Positions 1 to 9,158 of a DNA stretch of 24,443 nt are shown here, in pieces. The DNA comes from Lactifluus volemus. Lineage: Eukaryota > Basidiomycota > Agaricomycetes > Russulales > Russulaceae. Every line of letters starts with the position of its first letter. Within the stretch, counting starts at the first letter, position 1. Made by a program: the position numbers and the translations under genes. The notes below the pieces were generated by a model, which was given only the letters and a program-made list of their open reading frames with translations, ran no database searches and had not been told where the DNA came from. The DNA is taken from NCBI GenBank assembly GCA_022376515.1, contig WTXI01000453.1:1-24443 (forward strand), in the 5' to 3' direction.

Positions 1-1061
1 CACTGTGCACCCATTAGGCGACTTCAATTCGTGTTACCCTGGGGAGTTCAAGGCGGGATGTCAAAATAGACCCTTCTCTCCATTCGACCTAGCGTCTGGC
101 GGCGCCTCATTTATCGACCTGGCGCGACCACGTCGGGCAGCAGCTGCGACAGGGGCGCACCTCCCATGAACCCTCGTTTCACCTTTTGTCTCACCTCGAT
201 CCCCATTGTCTTTCCCACGCTGTGCTTCACTGCCAACTTTATGGCTTGATTGACAGTCCCTTAATCAGATGTACTACCCTGTACACTAAGTGTCTTGCCG
301 CCATCTCCATGTCCACGTCTAGGAGGTCTTCAAGTGGAGGTACAGCTGCATGCGTTGGCGTGAACCACTAGCACAAATCCTTCACCGCACACACGATAGA
401 TTAACCTAACTTGAAGATCGTCCTAGGCCCCATCGAGTCCGAGTCCAGTCCAAGTCTGAGTTCGAGTTCGAGTCTCTAAAGTCCACGCTTCCGGAATTTT
501 CTCTGGTCCCAACGCTCAACGCACTTGTCGCACATAATCTGAAGGTCCACGGCATCTTCACCCCCTTCAGAGCTAGACATGTCCGCTTTTCCACGGCTGT
601 AACGCGCTATGTGAAGATTGATTTGTTGCATTGGGTTTCGAGTTACTATAAGCTTAGGCCCCAATATGGCAGGCCACGAGGCGGGGCAAGAACGGCCATG
701 AGGCCAATGGCCCCACCTGTCTGTGCGGAGTCAAGAGGAGTGCCTGCTGACTCCGATCTCTCTCACTTCTCATCCCCCACCTCCAAGATCTGGGACGTGG
801 TCACTAGTAGTAGACCCAACAAGGGTTTTGGCAGTTAACTTACCACCGTCAATGCGATGACATTTGTAATCAGTGCATATGTGTGGTATAAATGCGGAGG
901 TACAAATCTGGAGTTTGTGCGATGGGAAAGTATTACTGTAAATAATCAAAGTCTACATACCACACGGGGGCTGTGGAGGTACTGTAACTTAGACGAATTA
1001 GAGGGGAAACAAGGCACCAGTGTTGTGAGCGGCGGCCTCGCCTTGCCTTGCCTCATTTCAT
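1..1061. other. Left flank and AA9 upstream region, no gene seen
   Basis: Only short open frames with no recognisable protein and no splice-joined model that I can support. It holds a short GAGTYC hexamer tract at 435-475. A TATAAA-like string near 886-891 lies too far upstream of the AA9 start to be assigned to it with confidence. The right part is presumably the promoter of the AA9 gene. Confidence 0.5.
435..475. repeat. Imperfect GAGTYC hexamer tract
   Basis: About six imperfect copies of GAGTCC/GAGTTC/GAGTCT follow one another, giving a short degenerate microsatellite. No gene overlaps it convincingly. It could be a simple-sequence expansion or a cluster of short binding sites; the sequence alone does not decide. 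Confidence 0.5.
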
Positions 1062-1063
1062 CA

Positions 1064-1071
1064 ATAAAAGG
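1064..1071 (+). promoter_or_regulatory. TATA-like element of the AA9 gene
   Basis: ATAAAAGG lies 64 bp before the AA9 start codon, a spacing that fits a TATA-like core promoter with a short leader. In the decayed tandem copy the matching place reads AATAAGGACT, so the element is lost there. The assignment is by position and pattern only. Confidence 0.4.
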
Positions 1072-1135
1072 AGACGAGACCAGGCAGGCAGAATCGACCA
1101 CGGTTTATCCATCCCACTCACTTCCACGCTCTCTT

Positions 1136-2296
1136 ATGCTTCTTAACTTTATCCTCATCCTCGCCCCACTCCTTGCCTTTCTTCCTTCGGCCTCAGCCCA
1201 CGGTTATCTTTCAAAAGTAGTCATAGATAGCACACCCTACACCGCCAATGTCCCCGGCGCGAAGCCCACAGATAGTCCCGTTCGCCAAATTTCTGACATT
1301 GGCCCTGTCAAGGGTGCTCAAAACCCAGATTTGAATTGTGGGCTGAGCGCCAAGCTAGCCACCATGGTCGTTCCCGCAAATCCTGGTTCTGTCGTGGAGT
1401 TTTACTGGGACAACCATGGCTCGGGGAATGTCAGTCGCCGTTCCTGGTCTTTCTTTTTTTCAAACTTCCCGCTAACCACGTACGCGTCTTTGGCTGCAGT
1501 GGGTTCATAATACCGGCCCAATCATGACTTACATGGGAGCTTGTGACGGTAGCACGTGCGACAAATTTAACGGCTCAACGGCAAAGTGGTTCAAAATCGA
1601 CCAGCTCGGCAAAAAGACCGATGGGTCTTGGTACCAGCAGGACGTTAGTGCGTAGAACTCTTGTTCTCTGCCTCTCAAATTTCAATCTGCTCACAATAAA
1701 CTAATATACTCTCTGGCGTGAAAAACTCGACAGTGAAGAAGGAACCCGTCTTTGTCACACTCCCTGACGACGTCTCTCAAGGCGGCTACCTCATCCGTCA
1801 TGAGATCATTGCACTCCAACTCGCCGTGAGCGTTGGCGGCGCCGAGTTCTACCCGTCCTGCATCCAGATCCTCGTCGGCGGCTCGAAAACTGGCACCCCC
1901 AACCAGACTGTGTCCTTCCCCGGCGCGTACAATGATAATGATCCGGGCATCTACGATCCAACCGTGTATGACCAGGGTTCGCCTTACGTTTTCCCCGGCC
2001 CGCCAGTGTCGAACCTGGCGTCACCAGATAGTGGGACTGGGACCGATGTGAGTTCGGGCTCACCGGCGACAAATGGTCCGACGAAAGGCTCAGGTACGAC
2101 CGCGGGTAACGAGCCGACGTCCACGAATGGGTCAGGGGGTGGGACCGGACCAACCTCGAGGCCGTCCTCGTCGGGAGCGATTTGCAAACTCAAAAAGCGC
2201 GATACGTCTCTTACGCGGCGTGGCACGGACTTTGCCCATCACAGACACCGCGTGGGCTTTATGCGCGCGATTCGTGATGCGTTTCACCACTCCTGA
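1136..2296 (+). CDS. AA9 lytic polysaccharide monooxygenase (GH61 family), secreted
   Basis: Copper-dependent oxidative cleavage of cellulose or related glucans, outside the cell. Exons 1136-1429, 1500-1647, 1734-2296 give 334 aa. Intron 1 is GTCAGT to CTGCAG with a CTAAC branch site; intron 2 is GTGCGT to ACAG, fixed by phase. Residues 1-21 are a signal peptide ending in SASA, so the mature protein starts at His22 (HGYLS), the first brace histidine. His101 (WVHNTGP) is the second and Tyr187 (EFYPSC) the axial tyrosine. Family motifs RQISDI, LNCG, RHEIIAL and VSFPGAY are present. Odd points: Gln176 and Glu185 stand where the family usually has a second-shell His and Gln. The catalytic domain is followed by a Gly/Ser/Thr-rich linker and a basic, His-rich tail with a KKR site, with no CBM1 and no GPI signal. 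The start was chosen because the in-frame upstream extension has no signal peptide. Family assignment is firm; substrate is unknown. Confidence 0.9.
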
Positions 2297-2840
2297 TCGG
2301 TCCTCATCCCATCACCTGTCTTTTCACTCTGACGAAACGAACTCACAATAACGTACATGACTGACTGGTAAAGATGTGAGATTGATTTCCCTCAATGTAG
2401 CATTATTCATAGACAAAAACAAACAGTCCCATATTTAAGCAAACCTGTTGTACATGTACATACAATTATATTTTGTTCTTGCTGCCTTGCCTATCTGTCC
2501 AGCCATCTCATTATCGTTTCTGTCGTTGTCGCATTAACTGTGTAATAAGGATTCTTGTGTCCGCGTGACCCCTGGAAGCGTGGCCTTTGCGTGCGACAGT
2601 CGTGGCACCGGGCCTCATGGCCTTCGTCATCACCCTACCTCGTGTCTGCCATACAGGGGCTTATAGTACCTAGGGCCTAGGTCCAATGCGCAGAACGCAC
2701 ACAGGGAGAGACTCGAACATGCGTTTAATGGTCATTGACGGTATGGATTCTTGGCACTCCTTCCGCCGGCGTCAACTACGAGTGACAACTGTGCAGTATG
2801 TACTATACCGCAGTCCTGAGAATCACCAAGCGGTGTGTGC
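2297..2840. other. Intergenic region between the AA9 gene and its decayed copy
   Basis: AT-rich 3' flank of the AA9 gene up to about 2500, then sequence of mixed composition. I see no gene, RNA or repeat. Similarity to the AA9 upstream region begins at its right end, near 2841. Confidence 0.5.
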
Positions 2841-3655
2841 GAGTCTCGCCTCGTTTCTTCAATAAGGACTCGGAGATGAGTCTGAGAGCAGGCAAGCAGA
2901 ATCGACCAAGGCTCATCAACCCCCCACTTAATTTTTGTCGTCCTCCTCTCCCCCATTTCTTCCCTCGGCCCGCGGCTCACTCAATAACTGTAATAGATGG
3001 CACGCCCTACGCAGATCACAGATAGTCCCATTCGCCAGATCGTTGATATTAGCCTCGTCAAAGGGTGCCCAAAAAAAGCCATACATTGAATCGCAGACTG
3101 GCCACCCGGCTAGTCGGGCCACCAAGTGTCGTTCCCGCAAACCCTTTGTCATGTCGTACGCGTGAAGTCTTGTTGGAGACAAACGTCAGTCCCCGTTCCA
3201 GGCCTTTTTTTTTTTAACTTCACTGGCTGCGTGGCCTCATAATCATGATACCGGCCCAATCATGACTTACACTGGGGCGACAAATTTAAGGGATGGTGGT
3301 CCAAGATCGACCAGCTCGGTCAAAAAGAAAGAAAGTCCGATGGGTCCACGACGTTACAGTAGTGGGTCGAGCTCTTGTTCTATCCAAGTCGAGACACTAA
3401 TTATTGATATGAGCGAAGAATCCGTGACTTTGGTCCACCTCCCTCGTCAGTCATGATCAGGAGATCATTGCACTCCCGATTCGCCGTGAGTATTTGCCAA
3501 CGCCGAATTCTACCTGCCCTGCACCCCAGATCCTCGTTTGGTGGCCCGTAAACCAACACCACCACCAGACTGTTTCCTTCCCTGGCGCATACGATCCGGG
3601 CATCCACGACACCAACCGTGTATGGCCATATGTCTTCCCCAGTGTCCAACCCTGG
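2841..3655 (+). pseudogene. Decayed tandem copy of the AA9 LPMO gene
   Basis: Blocks of near-identical sequence run colinear with the gene at 1136-2296. Examples: the leader with GCAGAATCGACCA (near 2896), the CACAGATAGTCCC block (near 3017), the ATACCGGCCCAATCATGACT block (near 3248), the ATCGACCAGCTCGG block (near 3306), the GAGATCATTGCACTCC block (near 3461) and CCCCAGTGTCCAACC near the end. The copy has lost the start codon region and reads CGC where the parent has the CAC codon of the N-terminal catalytic His. It is shifted by many small indels. Intron 1 is still present (GTCAGT at 3185) but its branch site and AG acceptor are deleted. Retained introns and a copied 5' leader show a DNA-level tandem duplication, not a retrocopy. 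The GAATTCTA block still encodes Glu-Phe-Tyr, so the Gln-to-Glu change predates the duplication. Confidence 0.9.
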
Positions 3656-4397
3656 GGTTGACAGGAGCCAACTCAGGTGACACCGCAAATGTATCAAAAG
3701 GTTTTAGCTCACTTGTTGCCCTTCCCATTTAGACCTACTTCTTCTCTTTGAGGAGAAAACTCCCCTGCCATCTCTTGGTCTACCACCTTTGCCCATTATT
3801 TTCCAACCTTTTAGAAAGGCAAGTCAGTATCTGACGAGACCGCCGGCTTGGAAGGTACGGCATGCATATCTGTTGGGAGACTACAGGTGGGATTGCACCA
3901 GTCATATTGTTCGCTTGGGACCCGAGTAATGAGAAGAGGGGTTTATTTTTACGGAAATCTACTCTCAGTTCTCATGCCATGCCAGTAAAAATAACAACCA
4001 TGTCCACGAGACAAGTTAGCTATACCGCTTACCGAGTGATAGCATGAAACGTGGATCCAATGAAGAGAATGATGGGGAAAGTGGGGAACACGCCACGCGC
4101 CCGCAAATGTGTATTCAAGGACCCTACCAACACGCACAGATAAAAACAGAAACAAAAGGAAAGTCAGGTTAGGAAGCACGATACTAGCGAAGGTAATGAG
4201 AGGTGGTGGGGCTGGTTCGCATACTAGAACAGTGGATTAGGCTTTGAGGTATCATGACACCATACCGCAGCACCCCGAGGACGAATATAATGGATAAGGG
4301 AAATTTCTTTCTTTTTATTTAGAACTTTTCGAAAACGGACCGACCAGACGGTTCACCCCTTCCCACTCACTCTGCTCTGATTCGCCTCTGCGCGTAC
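3656..4397. other. Intergenic region, decayed AA9 copy to NAP1 3' end
   Basis: Short spurious frames on both strands, no splice-joined gene and no repeat that I can see. The last 100 bp should hold the NAP1 3' untranslated region and poly(A) site, since NAP1 ends at 4398 on the minus strand. Confidence 0.5.
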
Positions 4398-6196
4398 TCA
4401 CTGCTGCTTACACTCATCTGGGTCCACGTTGGCCGGTGGCCCCCCGCGTCCTCTTCCTCGCAGGCCAGGGCCACCGCGTCGCGGAGGCGGCAGATCATCC
4501 TCGTCCGAATCCTACTCAACATTTCTTAATGGGCCTGAGAGAGTAAAAAAAAAAACTAAGGGTGACGTACGACATCGTCGTCAAACCCGTCAGCATCGTC
4601 ATCATCATCATCATCGTCAAAGTCTTCCTCGTCAGAGAGCATTTCATATTCGAGAGCTTTGCCTGTGAAATAGTCGATGGCACGCGGTATTACCTATATA
4701 CGAACACAGGGTGTGAGAGGGATAAGGAAAGTGAAGTAGGTCAAACAGGACTCACTTTCTCCTTGATATCCTCGCCGATCTGATAGTCAAGCTCCAGTTT
4801 CTCTTCAAGTTCATCAAGCTCATCCTCGTCGATCTCACCCGCTTCGATCGCCTCTTCGCTCGGAGCAACGGGAGGCGAGAAAAAGTTGAAGAAGGATTCA
4901 GTTGGGTGGGCTTTGCGGACTAGCCGCGTGCGATTTGTATCTAGCAGACTCAATATCAGAAGAGCTAAAACGAAGGCAAAAAGGACTACACACTTTTGTT
5001 ACGTTGCTTCTTGATTTCAAACTCCTTTGTCAAATCCTTCTCGTCCTTCCATCTTATCTCCGTCCCGATAGCGCGGTCATAGACGAAATCGCCCGAATAT
5101 CCAACTTCCTCGCGATACACGTACGTCTTTTCGAGGATATCGTTCTCAAAATATTCGTTTGGGGAAAACTGGAAGATGAGCTTGAAACCGGGCTTGGGTT
5201 CACTCGAGGGGAGGTACTCGATACGAAGGTCAATGAGGTGCTTGAGGGCGGTGGCATCCCGATCGGTGATCAGGTCAGATAAACCGATGTGATTCCTTAG
5301 TACAGTGTGCCAGAACTCGGGTACAGCAGTTGGGCTTGTAGATTCGGGAATGGTAAGGGGTTGCACATCTGGGTCATCCTTGACGGCCTGAGCAGCACCA
5401 GCCTCGAGCTCTTCGGCAGTTGGCTCAGCGGTGGCATGTATGAGTGCATGCCGGCGTGCATACAGAGGTTTGGTGAGTTCGAGATACTGTGTGTGTGAAT
5501 CACATGCGAGTCAGTATGGCATGTACAGGCTGGGTAATGGAGGGAAGGATGGGGAGTGCATCTGACGGCAAAGGTTACGGCAAGCATTGAGGGCAGGTCA
5601 AGAGTTGGCCGCTTACTCGCATCTATCGTTCCTCACTTCGGAGCGAAGACGACTGATGAAAGGATAAGGCAGCAAGCAAGACAACGGAGGCAAGTATACC
5701 AATCCCTTCCCTCGTGCCACAAATAGAATAATGCATGGTCCGAACTCTCCCCGTGATAGCAATTTGATGGTAGAAGCAAAAGGCGAGAGGGGGGGTGGTG
5801 GTGGATGGATGGAAAAGGGGAGAAGAAAACAGGAGAACACGGGTGACATGCCTTTTTTTCGAGCTCAAGACACTCTCGTTTGTATTGGTTCTGTAGATCG
5901 TTTTGTTTGACTTGGACACCTTTGAGGGCCTCGATGGTCTTCTTTGCGCCATCTGGGAGACTTTCGACGTAGCCAGAGCTCCTTCCTATGAGACCAGCAA
6001 GTTTTCCTTGCACGAGGCCGAAGACAGCCTCGTGGACATTGGAGGTGGGCTCCTCTGCCGGTTCAGCATCCTCGGAGATATCGGGAACGGTTGGACGGGA
6101 GAGAGCGGTGGATATTGGAGCGTGAGTGAGGGGAGTATTCTGAGGAGTGGGCGCGGTGATATCTTGGGGAGTGTTGATGGGGAGATTGGATGACAT
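4398..6196 (-). CDS. NAP1: Nucleosome assembly protein NAP1 (histone chaperone)
   Basis: Binds H2A-H2B and H3-H4, shuttles histones and helps nucleosome assembly. Exons (minus strand): 6196-5852, 5486-4994, 4940-4756, 4693-4571, 4511-4398, giving 419 aa with every junction in phase. The N-terminus is Pro/Thr-rich. A long helix region follows ([11 protein letters not shown], then ELEKK joined to YLELTKPLY across intron 1). Then come [11 protein letters not shown] (about 170-181), the beta-earmuff core, [11 protein letters not shown] (about 294-303) and [10 protein letters not shown] (343-352). The tail is acidic Asp/Glu, then an RGG-type stretch, and ends in CKQQ. That ending is a CaaX-like prenylation box known in NAP1 of other eukaryotes. 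Length matches yeast and animal NAP1. Introns 2-4 are 53-62 nt; intron 1 is 365 nt and starts with GC. The start ATG lies only 87 bp from the stop of the upstream gene, so its promoter overlaps that gene's 3' UTR. Confidence 0.97.
5487..5851 (-). other. NAP1 intron 1: long GC-AG intron
   Basis: The coding frame ends in AAG at 5852 and resumes with TAT at 5486, joining ELEKK to YLELTKP exactly as in other NAP1 proteins. The donor on the minus strand is AAG/GCATGT and the acceptor ACACAG. Using the nearby GT (four bases later) would shift the frame. At 365 nt it is several times longer than every other intron in the window. Confidence 0.85.
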
Positions 6197-6283
6197 TAGG
6201 AGGAATCCCTTACTTGCAAAGTCAAGAGTCACGATCACAAAGGACTCTCTTTTTATTTTCTATTATTTATTTTCATTCACATC

Positions 6284-7337
6284 TTATCTATCATCTGACA
6301 CACTCAACAAGGTCACAAGGCAGCTCATAGTCGTCCACACCACATCCCATCCAATCGATGCCTGCGCTGGGTGAGAGTGCAGCACCGTCCACAGTGGTAC
6401 CTCACTCTTCATCATCCATAACACCGTACGAACCCGGGTGAGAACACTCAGGAGCCCGACGAGCAAGTACAGCGTCCGCGTGCGGATATGCAGGTGCCCA
6501 AGGACAACTGGAAGTGGAATGAACGGAATGACCACGAGTGCATGCATGGCCAGCAAGTTTGCGAGAAAGTAGTCGTGCCGGAGGGAGTGCGGCACCAAAA
6601 AGACGGTCATGAGCGAGGCGAGGACGCTTAGCCACAATATCGGCGGGACCGTGTCCGTGGCCCGTCGTGGAGCCGCGGGGTTTTTCTTCGCAGTAGTAGT
6701 AGATCTGGTTCGTGTCAGCGCAAGGAAGAATAAATTCGTTGCCACGGAGATAGCCACGAGCTGGCCGAAGAGCATATACGCCCATAGATGTTTCACGTCA
6801 TGTTCCCTGCCTAGATGGTCCATGGCGAGGTTAGGTACTACATGTATCGGTGGACGGCTCTAATAACGTACCTTTTGTCAGGAGGAAGACTGTCCAAAAG
6901 CCAACCGTGAACAGACACAACTGCTCGCTCCACCACCATCTCAGTGGTCCATCGCACACGATAGTCCACGCTTGTTCAAATAGAGCGGTATTCGTCAACC
7001 AGTTCGCGATGCGGACTAACGTCGACACAGTGCTGCCGCCTGGCGCACTGCGTTCGTACTCCACAAAGCTCCATCGCATGAATGATATCATATCTATCGG
7101 CAAGGCGATTTAACTTCTACCCACACGCATATATAGGTAGATGGACGACTCACAATACCATGTGTACCCAAACGAGCTGAGAGTCAGAACGATATGGGTC
7201 CAAGACAGACTACTCGATGTGCGATTGCGTTCCGAGATACTCTGTATGATGATGAAAAACAATAAGAATATAAATAGGAAGTATGACGCAAAAATCGCAA
7301 GCCCGACGAACTGCTCTGGGCTCAGCCCAAACGTCAT
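6284..7337 (-). CDS. Fungal multi-pass membrane protein, function unknown
   Basis: Exons (minus strand): 7337-7154, 7093-6872, 6810-6284, giving 310 aa. The introns are 60 and 61 nt with GTGAGT and GTACGT donors; the second has a CTAAC branch site. About eight hydrophobic segments are visible: an N-terminal one rich in Phe/Ile, one ending FGYTWYY, LCLFTVGFWTVFLL, then AYMLFGQLVAISVA, ILWLSVLASLMTVFLV, LANLLAMHALVVIPFIPL, LYLLVGLLSVL and a C-terminal WDVVWTTMSCLVTLL. Loop motifs that look conserved are FEQAWTIV, RWWWSEQ and HPAQASIGWDVVWT. I do not recognise a named family and assign no activity; an ER or Golgi membrane location is only a guess. The third exon is read straight to its stop; a further intron near the 3' end cannot be excluded. 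A tRNA gene lies just upstream on the same strand. Confidence 0.75.
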
Positions 7338-7382
7338 AATGTTTGACAAGAGGTTGTGATCAAATGATTTACTGACATGCAA

Positions 7383-7454
7383 TACACCGAACGGGAGTCG
7401 AACCCGTGCCACTTGCTTGGAAGGCAAGCATGATAACCGCTTCACCACCGGTGT
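7383..7454 (-). tRNA. tRNA-Gly (anticodon UCC)
   Basis: Seventy-two bases on the minus strand fold as a full cloverleaf. The acceptor ACACCGG pairs with TCGGTGT (one G-U), discriminator A. The D-arm is GTGA/TCAT, the anticodon stem CTTGC/GCAAG with loop CTTCCAA (anticodon TCC, reads GGA), and the T-arm ACGGG/CCCGT with loop TTCGACT. The internal A box (TGGTGAAGCGG) and B box (GGTTCGACTCC) are intact and there is no intron. It lies between SAE2 (123 bp away) and the membrane protein start (45 bp away). No run of four or more T follows until 7294-7290, inside the protein-coding exon. Confidence 0.95.
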
Positions 7455-7577
7455 AACCACGAATCTGCTCAACATTATTCTCATGTCAGGGCGATGTTTT
7501 ATCGACGGGTACTTCACTTGTGGATATCGGTTTCCAATGAACATGCGCTATACTGTAATAATGATAACGAGGCATTG

Positions 7578-9158
7578 CTAAGTTCGCCGTCGATACCGTC
7601 CACCCTCCTTCCTGGCTTCCTTCGCGACTGCTGCTCTCCTCTGCCGGTGCATCTCAGCGGCCTTCTCATTAATCTTCTCCACCGCCTGCGTATCCGGAAA
7701 CCCGATCTCCCAATATCCAGGCGGCGTCAGTGCGCGATCCCACTGTGCACGATGTCGCGACACCGCGTGCCGGTGTGCGCTCACCGCCGCAGAAACAGAC
7801 TTGCGATCTACACTTGTTGATGCTCCTCCTTCTGAATCGTCATTACCGTGCGGCGGAGATTCGGACGCCACTCGGGTGGGCGAGCTCCATCGCGGCGCTT
7901 CGAGCCGAGGTGGCAGTGGTCCTACAGCGGTATACCACTAAAAAAAAATAGTCGGATTTCATCTCGTCAGTGATACAAATGATGAGACAAAGGGATGGAA
8001 AGAGGCGCAGACACGTACCCCCTGGCATTCTTCACATTCGCCCGCATTTAATGCATGTCGGTGGCGTCGTCCACGCACAACTTCGTCGAATGCAAACGGC
8101 ACGCCAGCGTTTGCCGCGGGATCAATCTCAAACTCTGCGTTGATTGTAGACGGCTCAACGCCGCGGGTGGGCTCGTATCGAGAAATAATATGGTGAGACG
8201 TCGATTTAGGCTCGGGGATCGGTTCCACACAGCGGCGAGGACGCTTCGTCGGTGGAGGTGACTGGAGTGAGAGTGAACGTTTAGGAGTGGGGGAGCTCGA
8301 AGAGACAGTAAGGCTGCTAGCTCGTTCGCGCTGGGAGGGTGTGGAGGGCTGCCAGAATGTGAGAGCTAGAAGGAGCACGAGGCATCAGGTGGTGCGTGAT
8401 GAGTGGACGGGCAGAACGAACCTTGAGAGTCTTCTTGGGTTTGCGACATATCCACAACAGTGTCTTCGTTCTCGTCGCCTGGACTCTTGAGATGACCAGT
8501 CGAAGGTGAACCTTCAAACGAGATGCGCCTCTTCCTGTGTTGTGTCAGACAATTGGCAAGGCAGAGCAGCCAAAAGACTTCGACTGTACCGTGGTGTGTT
8601 GAGAATACGCCTGCTGGGGGAGAGCGGACTTCTATGTGGACTCGCATACTTGAGCGGGGAGCGTCCAGCATCCACACGCATTGAACGGGATTCTGGCGAA
8701 GACGGGGTTTGCACAACCACTCTCAAACATCATAGAAGAGAAGGGAAGGACAGACTCCTGGGTGTTATCGGGGTCTCTAGCATCTTTATTGCAGCCTGCT
8801 GCTGTGATGCTGAGGTTGAATCGGTTCCATACTGCTCTACTCGATCCTTGTCCTTTGGCGTGGTCTTCAGCGGTAACTTAGTCTTCGTAGTGAATATCCA
8901 TCGTTTGAAGCGCCTATACTTCTTCATATTCGCCTCCAAGGTTAGAATTAGACGATCACGGTCTGCACGGAGGGCATCATAACGCTCCTGAAGGGTGGCG
9001 AGTTCGGCACGAGTGGCAGCGAGTTGAAAGATCGGATCAAAAGAACTGAAAGAGAATCAAGAATCAAGGGGAGGAAAGAGTCAAAAATATAATGCGTACG
9101 CTTCATCCTTTTCAGCTTTCAATGCTAGCTTGCTCTGCGGCCTCGCATAAGGTGGCAT
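7578..9158 (-). CDS. SAE2: Sae2/CtIP/Ctp1-type DNA-end resection factor
   Basis: Family role: cofactor of the Mre11-Rad50-Nbs1/Xrs2 nuclease at double-strand breaks, in the nucleus. Exons (minus strand): 9158-9100, 9045-8756, 8692-8590, 8534-8422, 8365-8019, 7937-7578, giving 423 aa with all phases matching. Residues 25-75 are a likely coiled coil (LAATRAELATLQERYDAL), fitting the N-terminal tetramer region. The middle is Ser/Pro-rich and disordered, with several SP/TP and SQ/TQ sites. The C-terminus has the family signature: a CxxC pair (Cys299, Cys302 in GECEECQG), then SRHRAQW (RHR at 365-367) and PPGYWEIGFPDTQ, followed by a basic tail. The CxxC is separated from RHR by intron 5. Ambiguity: the frame stays open a little upstream of the chosen ATG (reading STLDHLFDAL), so an extra 5' exon is possible. 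Intron 2 (63 nt, GTCTGT to GCCAG) was chosen because it removes the only in-frame stop. Confidence 0.88.

Noticed and set aside
857..1135. In-frame upstream extension of the AA9 first exon
   Set aside because: It would bury the signal peptide inside the protein; the ATG at 1136 puts His22 right after a clean SASA cleavage site.
1806..2153. 115-residue antisense open frame over the AA9 gene
   Set aside because: It is Arg/Ser-rich shadow coding opposite a well-supported exon, with no recognisable domain.
4590..4625. CATCATCATCATCATCGTC run as a microsatellite or repeat locus of its own
   Set aside because: It is the reverse strand of the Asp-rich acidic tail of NAP1.
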